Shown here: piece after piece, positions 18,040 to 26,144 of the stretch
How the letters are laid out: the number at the start of each line of letters is the position of its first letter
Numbering within the stretch: position 1 is the stretch's first letter
NCBI GenBank assembly: GCA_949293415.1
Contig: CASFDK010000003.1
Location: 25,990-89,989, forward strand
Length of the DNA stretch: 64,000 bases
Direction of reading: 5' to 3'
Origin: an uncultured Verrucomicrobiota bacterium
Lineage (GTDB): Bacteria > Verrucomicrobiota > Verrucomicrobiia > Opitutales > Intestinicryptomonadaceae
Position numbers and translations under genes: made by a program
Notes under the pieces: generated by a model
What the model was told of the DNA's origin: nothing
Databases searched by the model: none
What the model saw: only the letters and a program-made list of their open reading frames with translations

Positions 18040-18446
18040 CAGATTTCCCCCTTCACTTTCAGGAGTATCCTGTCGGTTTTCGTCGAAAGCTCGGCGATGC
18101 GCTGGGCGGCAATCTGCGACTGCGCGACGAGCGCGCTGATGTTCTCGGCGTTCTTGCCGACCAAATCGCGGGTCTCCGACAGACTGTGCGAATACTGCTT
18201 CTGCATAGCCCGCGTCTCCTCGCGTATCTCGGAACGCAGGGAGCGCAAATCCTGCACGGCTTCGGAAATCGACCGCGCCAGTTCCGTCCGCAGCTTGTCC
18301 ATCTGCGCATGCGTAACGTATGTGAGTTTCGGATCGGGACGTTCCTCGTGGCATTCCCGAATCCGCAACATTAGATAATATGCCCCGAGCAGCGACGTAA
18401 GCGCGATTACCGCCGTGCCCAGTACCGTTGAATTTTCCATTTCCAT
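18039..18446 (-). CDS. Membrane-anchored coiled-coil phage protein (Mu gp25/DUF2730-like)
   Basis: A 135-aa protein with one N-terminal membrane segment (VLGTAVIALTSLLGAYYLML) and then a long heptad-rich helix (MDKLRTELARSISEAV, LRSLRSEIREETRAMQ, NAENISALVAQSQIAA). This is the build of DUF2730 proteins, which precede gp26-gp28 in Mu-like phages. The ATG at 18446 is preferred; ATGs at 18440 and 18455 are alternatives. It is the first gene of the minus arm, with a promoter motif 42-55 bp upstream of the start. Confidence 0.6.
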   Translation of the reverse strand: MEMENSTVLGTAVIALTSLLGAYYLMLRIRECHEERPDPKLTYVTHAQMDKLRTELARSISEAVQDLRSLRSEIREETRAMQKQYSHSLSETRDLVGKNAENISALVAQSQIAAQRIAELSTKTDRILLKVKGEI

Positions 18447-18455
18447 AAACCGCAT

Positions 18456-18501
18456 TCTAACGCCGAACGGCGCGGCGCGCAAAACAACTTTGGAAACTTT
18501 G
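18456..18501 (-). promoter_or_regulatory. Promoter region of the minus-strand phage arm with shared motif
   Basis: Read on the minus strand: CAAAGTTTCCAAAG (18501-18488), then TTTGCG, 17 bases, and a TTAGAAT -10-like box just before the start codons. The same 14-mer (one mismatch), TTTGCG spacing and distance occur ahead of the plus-strand arm at 19325. A shared activator site is the simplest reading. Confidence 0.6.
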
Positions 18502-18549
18502 CGAAAAACGCTTGAAAAACGCGTCGCGCAAAAATAGCCTCGGGCGCGT

Positions 18550-19212
18550 ATGAAAAAATTGTCAGCTATCACAATTACGCTTGCGCTCGGGTTGCTCTGC
18601 CTGTGTCAGGCGTGCAAGAAGAACGACGGTTGGACTCCGCTTTTCGGCGACAAACTCGCCGACGCCGACTTCGACAAAACAGTGTGGTCGATTTCCGACG
18701 ACGGCGTTATATCGGCGGAAAAGGACCAAATTATATTCACGAAAAAGGACTGGAAAAACTTCGAGCTCGAGCTTGAATTCAAACTCTTCAAGGGCACGAA
18801 TAGCGGTGTTGTCGTCTACTGCTCCGACACCGCAAAATGGATTCCCAACTCCATAGAAATCCAGATTGCCGACAACGCGGCTTTCCCCAAGCCGCGCACC
18901 ACCTGCGGCTCGGTATACGGCTTCGTGCCCGCCGAATGGGACACCTCCCTGCCGCTCGGACAGTGGCAGAAAATGAAGGTGCGCTGCGAAGGCAAAACCA
19001 TCGACGTATGGATTAACGGCAAACACACCGCGCAAATGGATTTGTCGAAGTGGACCGATATGAAAACCAATCCCGACGGCTCGGCGATTCCGCCGTGGCT
19101 TGCAAAAAACAGAAAATGCGACACCAAGCCCGTCGGTAAAATCGGTCTGCAGGGCAAACACGGCAAGGCTGAAATCAATTTCAGGAACGTAAACATCCGC
19201 CCGATTAAATAG
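18550..19212 (+). CDS. DUF1080 lipoprotein (3-keto-disaccharide hydrolase-like)
   Basis: A 220-aa lipoprotein. The signal peptide ends in LCQACKK with a lipobox-like Cys. Then the DUF1080 beta-sandwich runs to the end: WTPLFGDKLADADF, NFELELEFKLFKGTNSGVVVYC, SIEIQIAD, PLGQWQKMKVRCEGKTIDVWINGK, KPVGKIGLQGKHGKAEINFRNVNIRPI. Related domains cleave 3-keto-glycosides or bind sugars. It sits between the two divergent arms of the phage island, with its own strong terminator and a possible TTGAAA/TAGCCT promoter. It is not a usual phage gene and may be a cargo gene or a host gene trapped there. Confidence 0.85.
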   Translation: MKKLSAITITLALGLLCLCQACKKNDGWTPLFGDKLADADFDKTVWSISDDGVISAEKDQIIFTKKDWKNFELELEFKLFKGTNSGVVVYCSDTAKWIPNSIEIQIADNAAFPKPRTTCGSVYGFVPAEWDTSLPLGQWQKMKVRCEGKTIDVWINGKHTAQMDLSKWTDMKTNPDGSAIPPWLAKNRKCDTKPVGKIGLQGKHGKAEINFRNVNIRPIK

Positions 19213-19234
19213 GAAACGGGCAAAGCCACTTCCA

Positions 19235-19268
19235 ATCCGCTCCCGCATTTGCGGGGCGGATTTTTTTT
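19235..19268 (+). terminator. Intrinsic terminator of the DUF1080 gene
   Basis: Stem ATCCGCTCCCGC...GCGGGGCGGAT followed by eight T residues, 22 bp after the stop codon. It isolates this gene from the phage arm downstream. Confidence 0.9.
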
Positions 19269-19324
19269 GCGTCGCGGCGGCGCGGATTGTTCCGCTCAAA
19301 AATATCAAAAAATGTAGTTTTATC

Positions 19325-19370
19325 CAAAGTTCCCAAAGTAGATTTGCGTATTTCGAACCCCGTTGATATT
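19325..19370 (+). promoter_or_regulatory. Promoter region of the plus-strand phage arm with shared motif
   Basis: CAAAGTTCCCAAAG (19325-19338), then GTAGATTTGCG, about 17 bases, and ATATTA just before the start codon at 19371. The arrangement mirrors the minus-arm promoter at 18501-18456: 13 of 14 motif bases and the TTTGCG spacing are the same. Confidence 0.6.
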
Positions 19371-20571
19371 ATGGGGCGCATGAACGCAAAAGCCTACACA
19401 CCCACGGTTGGTTCGCGAATCGCAAGGTCGCGTTTCAATCCGATTAAAAACCTCCGCCCCGACACGCTGTCGCGGGCAATCGAGGAGTTCGAGAACGGCA
19501 GACTCTCGTCCGCCTCGCGCATTTTCGAAGCCGTCCTCAGGCGCGACGACGCGATATGCGGACTAAACCTCAAACGCAAAAAATCGGTAGCCCGACTCGA
19601 CGGCGAAATCGTCGTAAGCGAAGATTCGCCGCGCGCCCGCGAACACAAAAAAGTTCTCGCCGACTTCTACGCGTCGCTCGAGACGCGCAACCGCTCCGAC
19701 CGCAACGAGCGCGGCGGACTGCGTATGCTGATAATGCAGATGATGGACTGCGTGGCGATGAAATACGCCGTCCACAAAATTTCGCTCTCCGAAAAAAAAC
19801 GGGAAAATCTTCGGGACATTCGAGCAGTTCCCCCTCTGGCTCTTCGAGAACACGAGCGGCAAATTGCGCCTGCTCGACCGCGAGGGACAGCTGGCCGACG
19901 GCAGACCGCTCGACGCGGACGAATGGATGGTCAGTTGCGGCGACGGGCTGATGATTGCCTCTTCGATAGCCTACATATTCAAGCAGCTTCCGCTCAAAGA
20001 CTGGCTCGTGTATTGCGAGCGCAACGGTATGCCGGGGATTAAGGCGAAAACCGACGCCTATCCGGATTCCCCGCAGTGGGAGGCGGCGTGCGAGGCGGTC
20101 GCCGACTTCGGCGCGGAGTTCCACGCCGTCCTTTCGGAGGGTACCGACATCGAGGCGATAGACGTTTCCACGCGCGGCGAACTGCCCTACCCCGCGCTCG
20201 TCGAAAGAATCGACAGAATGCTCTGCGCACTCTGGCGCGGCGGCGACCTTTGCACGATGAGTGCCGACAGGCTCGGCGCGAGCGTGCAATACGGCGAAAG
20301 CGGACTCATAGAGGAGGCGGACGCAGCAATCGTAAGCGACACCCTCAACCGCAACGTCGACGCGCAGGTCATAAGACTGGCGTTCGGCGACGAAACGCCG
20401 CTTGCAAAATTCAGGCTCAAACTGCCAGACTACGAAAGGCACAAATGCGAACTCGAGATAATCGAACGCCTCGCCGCCCTCGGATTGAAGCCCGACATTA
20501 CAGAGCTGTCGCGGCGTTTCGCGCTGTCGTCGGACGGACGGCAAGGAAAGGCGGAAGATGAAATTCGATAG
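19371..20571 (+). pseudogene. Phage portal protein (Mu gp29/DUF935-like), interrupted by a +1 frameshift
   Basis: Two overlapping frames together make a portal of about 399 aa. Frame one (start 19371 or 19380) encodes RPDTLSRAIEEFENGRLSSASRIFEAVLRRDDAICG and RGGLRMLIMQMMDCVAMKYAV, typical of the gp29 N-terminus. At the A8 run 19792-19799 the frame is lost. One A fewer would give SEKNGKIFGTFEQFPLWLFEN and lead straight into the second frame (LRLLDREGQLADGRPLDADEWMVSCGDG to the stop at 20571). No other damage is visible. The cause may be a mutation, a sequencing error in the A-run, or slippage that restores some product. The stop overlaps the protease gene. Confidence 0.8.
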
Positions 20572-21268
20572 GGAAATTCTGCAGGTTCTATGCCCCTACG
20601 GGAAATGGCGGCACGCCAAGGGTATGCAGATTGTCGACGAGGAGTCCGCGAAGAAAATGGGGCGCGCCGCCGTCGGCAACGCAATCTTTCCCATCCCCAT
20701 TTACGTAGGACACCCCGACGAAGACAACCCGTCGAAGGCACGGGCGGTCGGACGTATCAAGCGCATAATCAAAACGCACGACGGCATTGCCGTGCTCGCC
20801 GCCTACCCGCAAAAAACCTACGACGAAATCGTGGGCGGGAAATACGCGGCTATGTCGCCGCGCTGGAAAATGCAGAATATCGGCGGCGGCAACTACCGTC
20901 CCGTGAAGCTGATTTCCGTGGGGCTTACGAACAACCCGAACATCGCCGAAAGCGGAAAAATCCTCGGCTTCGGACGGGCGCGCCCGCAAAACGCGGAAGG
21001 CTTGGGCGAAGCGGCAAAGCGCATTTCGAAGGCGGCAAACGGCATTTCGGAATGCGCGAAAAAGGCGGCGGAACTCGGCGATGGTCTCCGCAAAATCGGG
21101 GTTTCGGAAAGAATGCGGGCGAGGAAAAAGTCCGCGGAAAATCCCGACACTCCCAAACGCGCCTGCGCAACGCTCGCCGAAATGGCGCGCGAGCGCAGCC
21201 GCAGGCTCGGCGAACCGTACACCAAAAGCTTCGCCGAAATCAAAAAACGCCATCTTAACGGACAATGA
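20558..21268 (+). CDS. Phage prohead protease/scaffold (Mu I protein, gp32-like)
   Basis: A 236-aa protein. Residues about 45-125 carry the Mu I-protein signature: IPIYVGHPDED, GRIKRIIKTHDGIAV, YDEIVGGKYAAMSPRW and LISVGLTNNPNIAESGKI. The C-terminal half is helical and charged (AKRISKAANGISECAKKAAELG), as in the internal scaffold part. It would cleave itself and other head proteins during assembly. It starts inside the end of the portal frame with a GGCGGAAG site ahead. A gp30-like head morphogenesis gene, which normally separates portal and protease in Mu, is missing here. Confidence 0.88.
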   Translation: MKFDREILQVLCPYGKWRHAKGMQIVDEESAKKMGRAAVGNAIFPIPIYVGHPDEDNPSKARAVGRIKRIIKTHDGIAVLAAYPQKTYDEIVGGKYAAMSPRWKMQNIGGGNYRPVKLISVGLTNNPNIAESGKILGFGRARPQNAEGLGEAAKRISKAANGISECAKKAAELGDGLRKIGVSERMRARKKSAENPDTPKRACATLAEMARERSRRLGEPYTKSFAEIKKRHLNGQ

Positions 21269-21310
21269 CGCACTGTCATTTCCAACCACAAACAAACAAT
21301 ATATAATAAC

Positions 21311-22006
21311 ATGAAGAAATCGGAAAAAACACCGGAACGAATCATTGCGGCAATCCGCGGGGCGTTCCGCAGCAACAAACGCGCCTTCTGCAATATCGCC
21401 GAAGGCACGCACGCGGGCTCGATGACAATGACCGCCGAGGAGTCGGTCGACTCCGCCAACCTCATAGTAAAGGCGGGAACTAACGAAGGCGGCTTCAAAA
21501 TCGCGGGCGCGGCCGACAAGCCGCTCGGCATCTGCACCGACGAAGGCACGGCGGGCGACAGGCTCGCGGTAGTCCTCGCGGGATGTGCCGAAAGCACCGT
21601 TATGTGCAGGGCGTCGGGAAGCATTGCAGCGGGCGCAACGGTCTACACCGCCGCGAACGGCAAGGTCTCGGCTACGGCGGGCGACGGCGCGTACAAGGTC
21701 GGCATCGCGCTCTGCTCGGCGGCTTCGGGCGGAACGGTGGAAGTCGATCCGCGCGGATTCGGCGAATCGGCTTGGCAGCTGTATTCGTGCGGCGTGCACA
21801 CTTGGAAAAGCGCGACGTCCGTCGACAAGCTCGACTGTTCGGGACTTCCCGCCGACGGAGTCGTCATCGCCGCAGTCCAGACCGCGGGCGGCTCGGAGAA
21901 GACCGCAAAAGCCGCCGTCACCGAAACGGGCATAACCTTCACGCTCGACGCAAACGGCACTTCGGGCACGACAAAAATCGCGTGGGTCGCAATCAGAAAG
22001 AACTAA
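21311..22006 (+). CDS. Capsid decoration protein (DUF2190-like) with C-terminal extension
   Basis: A 231-aa protein. Residues 30-150 match the capsid-cement pattern: SMTMTAEESVDSANLIVKAG, ADKPLGICTDEGTAGDRLAVVLAG, ASGSIAAGATVYTAANGKVSATAG, YKVGIALCSAASGGTVEVDPRG. The last 80 residues (LYSCGVHTWKSATSVD...WVAIRKN) form an extra small beta-domain that could lie on the particle surface. It directly precedes the major capsid gene, the usual order in Mu-like head modules. Confidence 0.75.
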   Translation: MKKSEKTPERIIAAIRGAFRSNKRAFCNIAEGTHAGSMTMTAEESVDSANLIVKAGTNEGGFKIAGAADKPLGICTDEGTAGDRLAVVLAGCAESTVMCRASGSIAAGATVYTAANGKVSATAGDGAYKVGIALCSAASGGTVEVDPRGFGESAWQLYSCGVHTWKSATSVDKLDCSGLPADGVVIAAVQTAGGSEKTAKAAVTETGITFTLDANGTSGTTKIAWVAIRKN

Positions 22007-22010
22007 AAAC

Positions 22011-22937
22011 ATGCAGGAAGAAAATATCATAACGGCAAACGAAAACAAATTCACAGCGGGCAACTATTCCGAAGCCCTTACGGCGTTTACGGTCGGATGG
22101 GTCGACCCCGACAACATCGCATCGATTCTCGACTTCATCGCCCCGCCCGTCCCCGTGGGCAGACGCTTCGAGTTCAAGCGCAGCGACAACGCTCAGGCGT
22201 TCCTTTCCGAAAACGACGACGTGCGGGCAATCGGCTCGGAATTCAAGCGCGTGCGCTACGACGGCGAATCCGTCAACGAGAAGACGCTCAACAAGGGGCT
22301 TACAATCAGAATCGACCACGACGAAGTGGCGGGCGACGACTGGCAGGAACGCTACGTGCAAATGCTGCTCCAGCGCCTTCTGCGCAACGAGCTGCGACGC
22401 GCCGTTGCCGCGCTCGAGACCGTCGCGACCGCGCAGGACGAAGCCGACTGGTCGAGTTCCGCGAACCCCGACGCCGACATCAGGGCGATGCTTGCCGACG
22501 CAGCCGACGAAAGCGGACTGCGCCCCAACAGGCTGCTCTTCGGCGAGTCGGCTTGGGACAAGAGAATGACATGCCTTGAATCGCAAAATTCCGCCGTTGC
22601 GTTCAAGGGCGCGGCAATGGCGCAGGACGAGCTTGCGGGCAAATTCCTGCTCGACGGCTGCCGCGTGCTGTCGTCCAGATACCAGTCGTCGGCTTCGGCG
22701 AAATCGCGAATCGCTGGCTCGACAATCTACGCGTTCTTCGCGCGCAATTCAATCTCGAAAGACGAGCCGTCGAATCTCAAGCGTTTCTACACGCCGACGG
22801 AGGAAGGCTCGCCGTTCAGGGTCTACTGCGACGAACACGCAAAGTATACCGACCTCACGGTGGAACACTATTCGAGCATCGTGGCGACAAGTTCGCTCGG
22901 TGTGCGCAAACTCAAAATCAAGGAGAAAGGAGAATAA
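22011..22937 (+). CDS. Major capsid protein
   Basis: A 308-aa protein of the phage coat type. Supporting features are a central NEKTLNKGLTIRIDHDEV strand, the long helix WQERYVQMLLQRLLRNELRRAVAALE, an ANPDADIRAMLADAADESGLRPNRLLFGESAW segment (typical of coat proteins with a recombinant-like fold) and a C-terminal strand HAKYTDLTVEHYSSIVATS. Its place after protease and decoration genes and before gp36/gp37-like genes supports the call. The gene is separated by 4 bp from the decoration gene. Confidence 0.78.
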   Translation: MQEENIITANENKFTAGNYSEALTAFTVGWVDPDNIASILDFIAPPVPVGRRFEFKRSDNAQAFLSENDDVRAIGSEFKRVRYDGESVNEKTLNKGLTIRIDHDEVAGDDWQERYVQMLLQRLLRNELRRAVAALETVATAQDEADWSSSANPDADIRAMLADAADESGLRPNRLLFGESAWDKRMTCLESQNSAVAFKGAAMAQDELAGKFLLDGCRVLSSRYQSSASAKSRIAGSTIYAFFARNSISKDEPSNLKRFYTPTEEGSPFRVYCDEHAKYTDLTVEHYSSIVATSSLGVRKLKIKEKGE

Positions 22938-22991
22938 TGCAATGCGGTGCGGCGGGATTTTTCCCGTCGAGCCGCCGCGCGCCGCAACACA

Positions 22992-23441
22992 ATGGACTGG
23001 ATTAAAATCTTTCCCGAAGACCTCGAAGAGACCCTCAATAAACCGCAACTCGACACGCTCAAGGCCGAATCGCTCAAGTCGCTAAAGCGCGACATATCGG
23101 TGGACATCATATCGAACATCGTCGCGAAGATAAGGGCGGAAATCGCGACCAGCGGACTCAACGAACTCGATACCGACCATTCGCGCATTCCGCCCGAACT
23201 TAAGGAATGTGCGTTGCGCCTTGCGGTGGAATCGCTGCATCTGCGTGTTCCGTCAATCGAGCTTTCGGCGGGGCAGGCAAAGCACGCCGACATCGCGAGG
23301 GAGACTCTCGCGCGCATCGCCCGCGGCGAGCTTGTCGTAAGCCGTCCGTCTTTCGGCGTGAAAACGGCAAACCCCAGACGCGGATTTTCCGCGGGCGCGT
23401 CCGCGCGCAAGGCGACCCGCAAAACGACGGAGGGACTGTGA
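22992..23441 (+). CDS. Phage head-completion-like protein (Mu gp36 position)
   Basis: A 149-aa mainly helical protein beginning MDWIKIFPEDLEETLNKPQLDTLKAE. A basic C-terminal tail follows (ASARKATRKTTEGL). The start at 22992 is chosen because the upstream 15 codons are arginine-rich leader sequence without similarity. The helical build and its position after the capsid gene fit the gp36 (DUF1320) group of head-tail connectors. Similarity is too weak for certainty. Confidence 0.55.
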   Translation: MDWIKIFPEDLEETLNKPQLDTLKAESLKSLKRDISVDIISNIVAKIRAEIATSGLNELDTDHSRIPPELKECALRLAVESLHLRVPSIELSAGQAKHADIARETLARIARGELVVSRPSFGVKTANPRRGFSAGASARKATRKTTEGL

Positions 23442-23443
23442 TT

Positions 23444-23854
23444 ATGGGAACTCTCGAACGCCTTCAAAATTCCGCATTCGAATACCTGCGCTCCGTCGCC
23501 GACCTTTCGTATGCCGACATAAAAAAGAACGGCTCGCCCGACTTGGGCGGCAAAGCCGAGGGGCTCCGCATCGACATAATGCGTCCGCTGCCGCTCGCCG
23601 CCTCGAAGTACGCGGCGGGCCCCACATTTTCGGAGGTCGAACTGCGCATACGCATAGTGCGCGACGACGACATTGCCGCGCGCGCGCCGTCGCTTCTGAC
23701 CTCCGCCGAAATCGTCTCGCGCGCCATGCACAACTGGCTTCCGCCCGCATCGTGCGGATACGGCAGAACGACCCTCGCCCAACAGCGTCCGTGGGCGTTC
23801 GGAAAAAATTCCGACGTCGAAATAATCCTCAACGCGCAATCGGTGCTGCAATGA
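23444..23854 (+). CDS. Phage connector/tail-completion-like protein (Mu gp37 position)
   Basis: A 136-aa alpha/beta protein: MGTLERLQNSAFEYLRS, a strand pair in GLRIDIMRPLPLA and TFSEVELRIRIVRDD, then SLLTSAEIVSRAMHNWLPP and DVEIILNAQSVLQ. The build resembles small proteins that join head and tail. ATG 23444 is 2 bp after the previous stop, and its own stop overlaps the next start (ATGA). Function is inferred from position only. Confidence 0.5.
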   Translation: MGTLERLQNSAFEYLRSVADLSYADIKKNGSPDLGGKAEGLRIDIMRPLPLAASKYAAGPTFSEVELRIRIVRDDDIAARAPSLLTSAEIVSRAMHNWLPPASCGYGRTTLAQQRPWAFGKNSDVEIILNAQSVLQ

Positions 23855-24237
23855 AAATATTCTATTCGAACATCCCGCTCAACGGCGGCTCGGAAACGCC
23901 GAAGTCGCTCTCGGTTGAGACCCGTAGGCGCACGCAAACCGAATACGCGATAGACTCGGCGGAGGCGAAATTTTTCGACAGGGGAAATTCGCGCGTGTCC
24001 GTTTCGTTCACGCTCGAGCGCGCCCACAAGTCTGAGGGCGCGGCGGACGAATTTGCCGCAATGCACGCCGCAACGCTCGGCGCGCTCGCGCCCGCAACAC
24101 TCGCATTCGAGCTGGATAATTCCGCGAAAATCGAATTCGAAAACGCCTCTCCCGCAAAAATCAAAACGGAAACCGACAAACTAATCACAGCAGTGCGCTA
24201 CGAATTTTCGGCGCAAAAACCCGTAAAAAAACAATGA
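23851..24237 (+). CDS. Phage structural protein of unknown function
   Basis: A 128-aa protein starting MKIFYSNIPLNGGSE; both its start and its stop overlap neighbours by four bases (ATGA). A central strand-rich part (SRVSVSFTLERAHKSEGAADEFAAMHAATL) followed by ATLAFELDNSAKIEFENA is reminiscent of small tail-tube-like or tail-assembly proteins, but I cannot place it in a family. Translational coupling shows that it belongs to the same structural operon. Confidence 0.55.
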   Translation: MKIFYSNIPLNGGSETPKSLSVETRRRTQTEYAIDSAEAKFFDRGNSRVSVSFTLERAHKSEGAADEFAAMHAATLGALAPATLAFELDNSAKIEFENASPAKIKTETDKLITAVRYEFSAQKPVKKQ

Positions 24238-24383
24238 CAACCGAAGAACTAGAAAACGAAATAATGGACGAGCTCGACAAAATGCGGGCGCGGCTCGACG
24301 AACTCGAGAAGTCGCTCTCGCAGCTCGAAAACGAGCTTGCGCAGTGCGCGGAACAACTGCGAAACCTGAAATCCGACTTCTGA
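24234..24383 (+). CDS. 49-aa coiled-coil peptide in the structural operon
   Basis: A tiny gene reading MTTEELENEIMDELDKMRAR and continuing with DELEKSLSQLENEL to LKSDF. It is almost entirely heptads with Leu at a/d positions, a clear coiled coil with one Cys. The start overlaps the preceding stop (ATGA), and the next gene starts one base after its stop, so it is translated in the operon. A chaperone or trimerisation role in tail assembly is conceivable, but nothing proves it. Confidence 0.7.
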   Translation: MTTEELENEIMDELDKMRARLDELEKSLSQLENELAQCAEQLRNLKSDF

Positions 24384-24384
24384 T

Positions 24385-26142
24385 ATGCCTCCGATTTTCA
24401 AAATAAATTCCGAAACGCTTTCGGTCGGGCGGCTGCCCGTCTGCGCCGCAAAGATCGTGCGCAGACTTTCCTCCGCCGACGAGCTGCGCCTGCGCATCGC
24501 GCCCGATTGCGCCGAAATTCCAGCGGTCGGCGACTATGTCGAAGTCTTCGACGGGCAAACCCGCAAGTTCGCGGGCAGAATCGAAAAAATCCACGCCGAA
24601 AATTCCGCCGAAAAAACGCATACCGACATTGTCGCAAAAAACGCGTGGCGCGACTTGGAGTCGATAGTCTACCAGCAGTCGTGGAAGCGTTCCGTTAACG
24701 GAAACGTCGAAGACGTTCTGCGCAGCAAAATCACGCTCGGACAAAACTCGGCGGGCGAAAAAATCACGGTCGCCGAACAGGTGCTCGACATTCTGCGTTT
24801 CGCGATTTCGTGCGGCGCGGAGTTTGCCGTAGGCGTTGTCGATGCGGATTCGGCGATGCTCGCCGACGAGGCGCGCGACCTTTCGTGCGCTCAGGCTCTG
24901 GCGCGTACGCTCAAATGGACGCCCAATTCGTCGGTATACTTCGACTACTCGGCGGACGGTTTGCCCGTGCTCAACGTGCGCAGGCGCGGAACGCTCGAAA
25001 CGAAGACGATTTCGACGGCGGCGGGAAACGTACTCTCCGCCACAGTATCGCCGCGAAACGACCTGCTCGTGGATGGCGTTTCGATAAAATACGAGAGCGA
25101 GCACAAAATCAACGACAATGTTTTTCTGGGAATTTCGGAGGAAAAATATCCCGATTCGATTTCGTCGAACGCCAAGAAAACCGTTGTTATGACGGTTGAC
25201 TTAGACGGCGAAAGGTCGTCGTCTACATCGTACAAAATCGTCTGCGGAACAATCGACACAAACAGTGTGCAGTGGTGGCGCAGGCATGTGCCCGCGCTCG
25301 CCGACGAAACGTCTATGGCTGTCGTGGAATCGTCGCGCAGCGATTCCACTTATTCGCGCGAACTGCTGTCGGGCTCGATTGTGGCGGCGATGAATTTCAA
25401 GACGCTTCCGATAGTGGCGAAGGCGAAGATAAAGTACACGAAGGGCGACGGTACTGTCGTTACGAAAAACGTTGCCGCGAACATACTTTCTACAAACGCC
25501 GCAAGCGGAACGTACACGGTCTGGCGCACGCTGCAATTCGCCGAACCGCGCCCGAACGGGCTTGCGAAGGCGATTTTCGAAGCCGTCTCCGACCTGCAAT
25601 ACGAAGGTTCGCTCCGCGCGGTCGGTATCGACGCGGGCGCGTTTTTCGGCAGGCGCATAAACATTGCCGACTCAAAGAATCCCTCGTGGGCGGGCATCCG
25701 CACGACGGTATCGTACTCGGAGGAAAACCTTTTCGAAGAAACCGCTCTGTTGAAATTCGGGCCGCCCAAGCACCTGTATCCCGACGACATCGAGGAACTT
25801 TTCAGAATCAACAGGAACAGGGTTGTCTCGTCCGACTCCGCCACGCGCACGACCGCCAAAATTTCTTCGGCGGGCGGCGACGACACGCAGTCGAAGGCCG
25901 AAATCAACGGCAGCGAAGGCGACGCGTTCTACGAGCGTTTCATTCTCTCCGACAAATCCGAAGATGACGGCAGGAACATCGACCTGAATTTGTCGGATAT
26001 AAAAGGCGGCGAAACGGCGAAGATGCGCGAAATCTACCTCTGTTATGACGGCTATCTGGCGACGGCGAAAGTGTTGATGACGCTTCCGAAAAAATACGAA
26101 TCGGAGGCGGGCGAAAGCGGCGGGACGGAATCGGGGGCGTAA
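24385..26142 (+). CDS. Tail-hub/baseplate-like phage protein
   Basis: A 585-aa protein. The N-terminal domain shows the hub pattern VGDYVEVFDGQTRKFAGRIEKIHAE (residues about 48-75), followed by helix-strand units with TVAEQVLDILRFA and DLSCAQALARTLKWTPNSSVYFDYSADGLPVLNV, as in gp27/gpD-like hub proteins that join tail tube and spike. The C-terminal third (YLYPDDIEEL, ERFILSDKSEDDGRNIDL) has no clear relative. It is the largest gene of the plus arm. If the hub call is right, the particle had some tail, although no tape measure or sheath gene follows. Confidence 0.55.
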   Translation: MPPIFKINSETLSVGRLPVCAAKIVRRLSSADELRLRIAPDCAEIPAVGDYVEVFDGQTRKFAGRIEKIHAENSAEKTHTDIVAKNAWRDLESIVYQQSWKRSVNGNVEDVLRSKITLGQNSAGEKITVAEQVLDILRFAISCGAEFAVGVVDADSAMLADEARDLSCAQALARTLKWTPNSSVYFDYSADGLPVLNVRRRGTLETKTISTAAGNVLSATVSPRNDLLVDGVSIKYESEHKINDNVFLGISEEKYPDSISSNAKKTVVMTVDLDGERSSSTSYKIVCGTIDTNSVQWWRRHVPALADETSMAVVESSRSDSTYSRELLSGSIVAAMNFKTLPIVAKAKIKYTKGDGTVVTKNVAANILSTNAASGTYTVWRTLQFAEPRPNGLAKAIFEAVSDLQYEGSLRAVGIDAGAFFGRRINIADSKNPSWAGIRTTVSYSEENLFEETALLKFGPPKHLYPDDIEELFRINRNRVVSSDSATRTTAKISSAGGDDTQSKAEINGSEGDAFYERFILSDKSEDDGRNIDLNLSDIKGGETAKMREIYLCYDGYLATAKVLMTLPKKYESEAGESGGTESGA

Positions 26143-26144
26143 CG

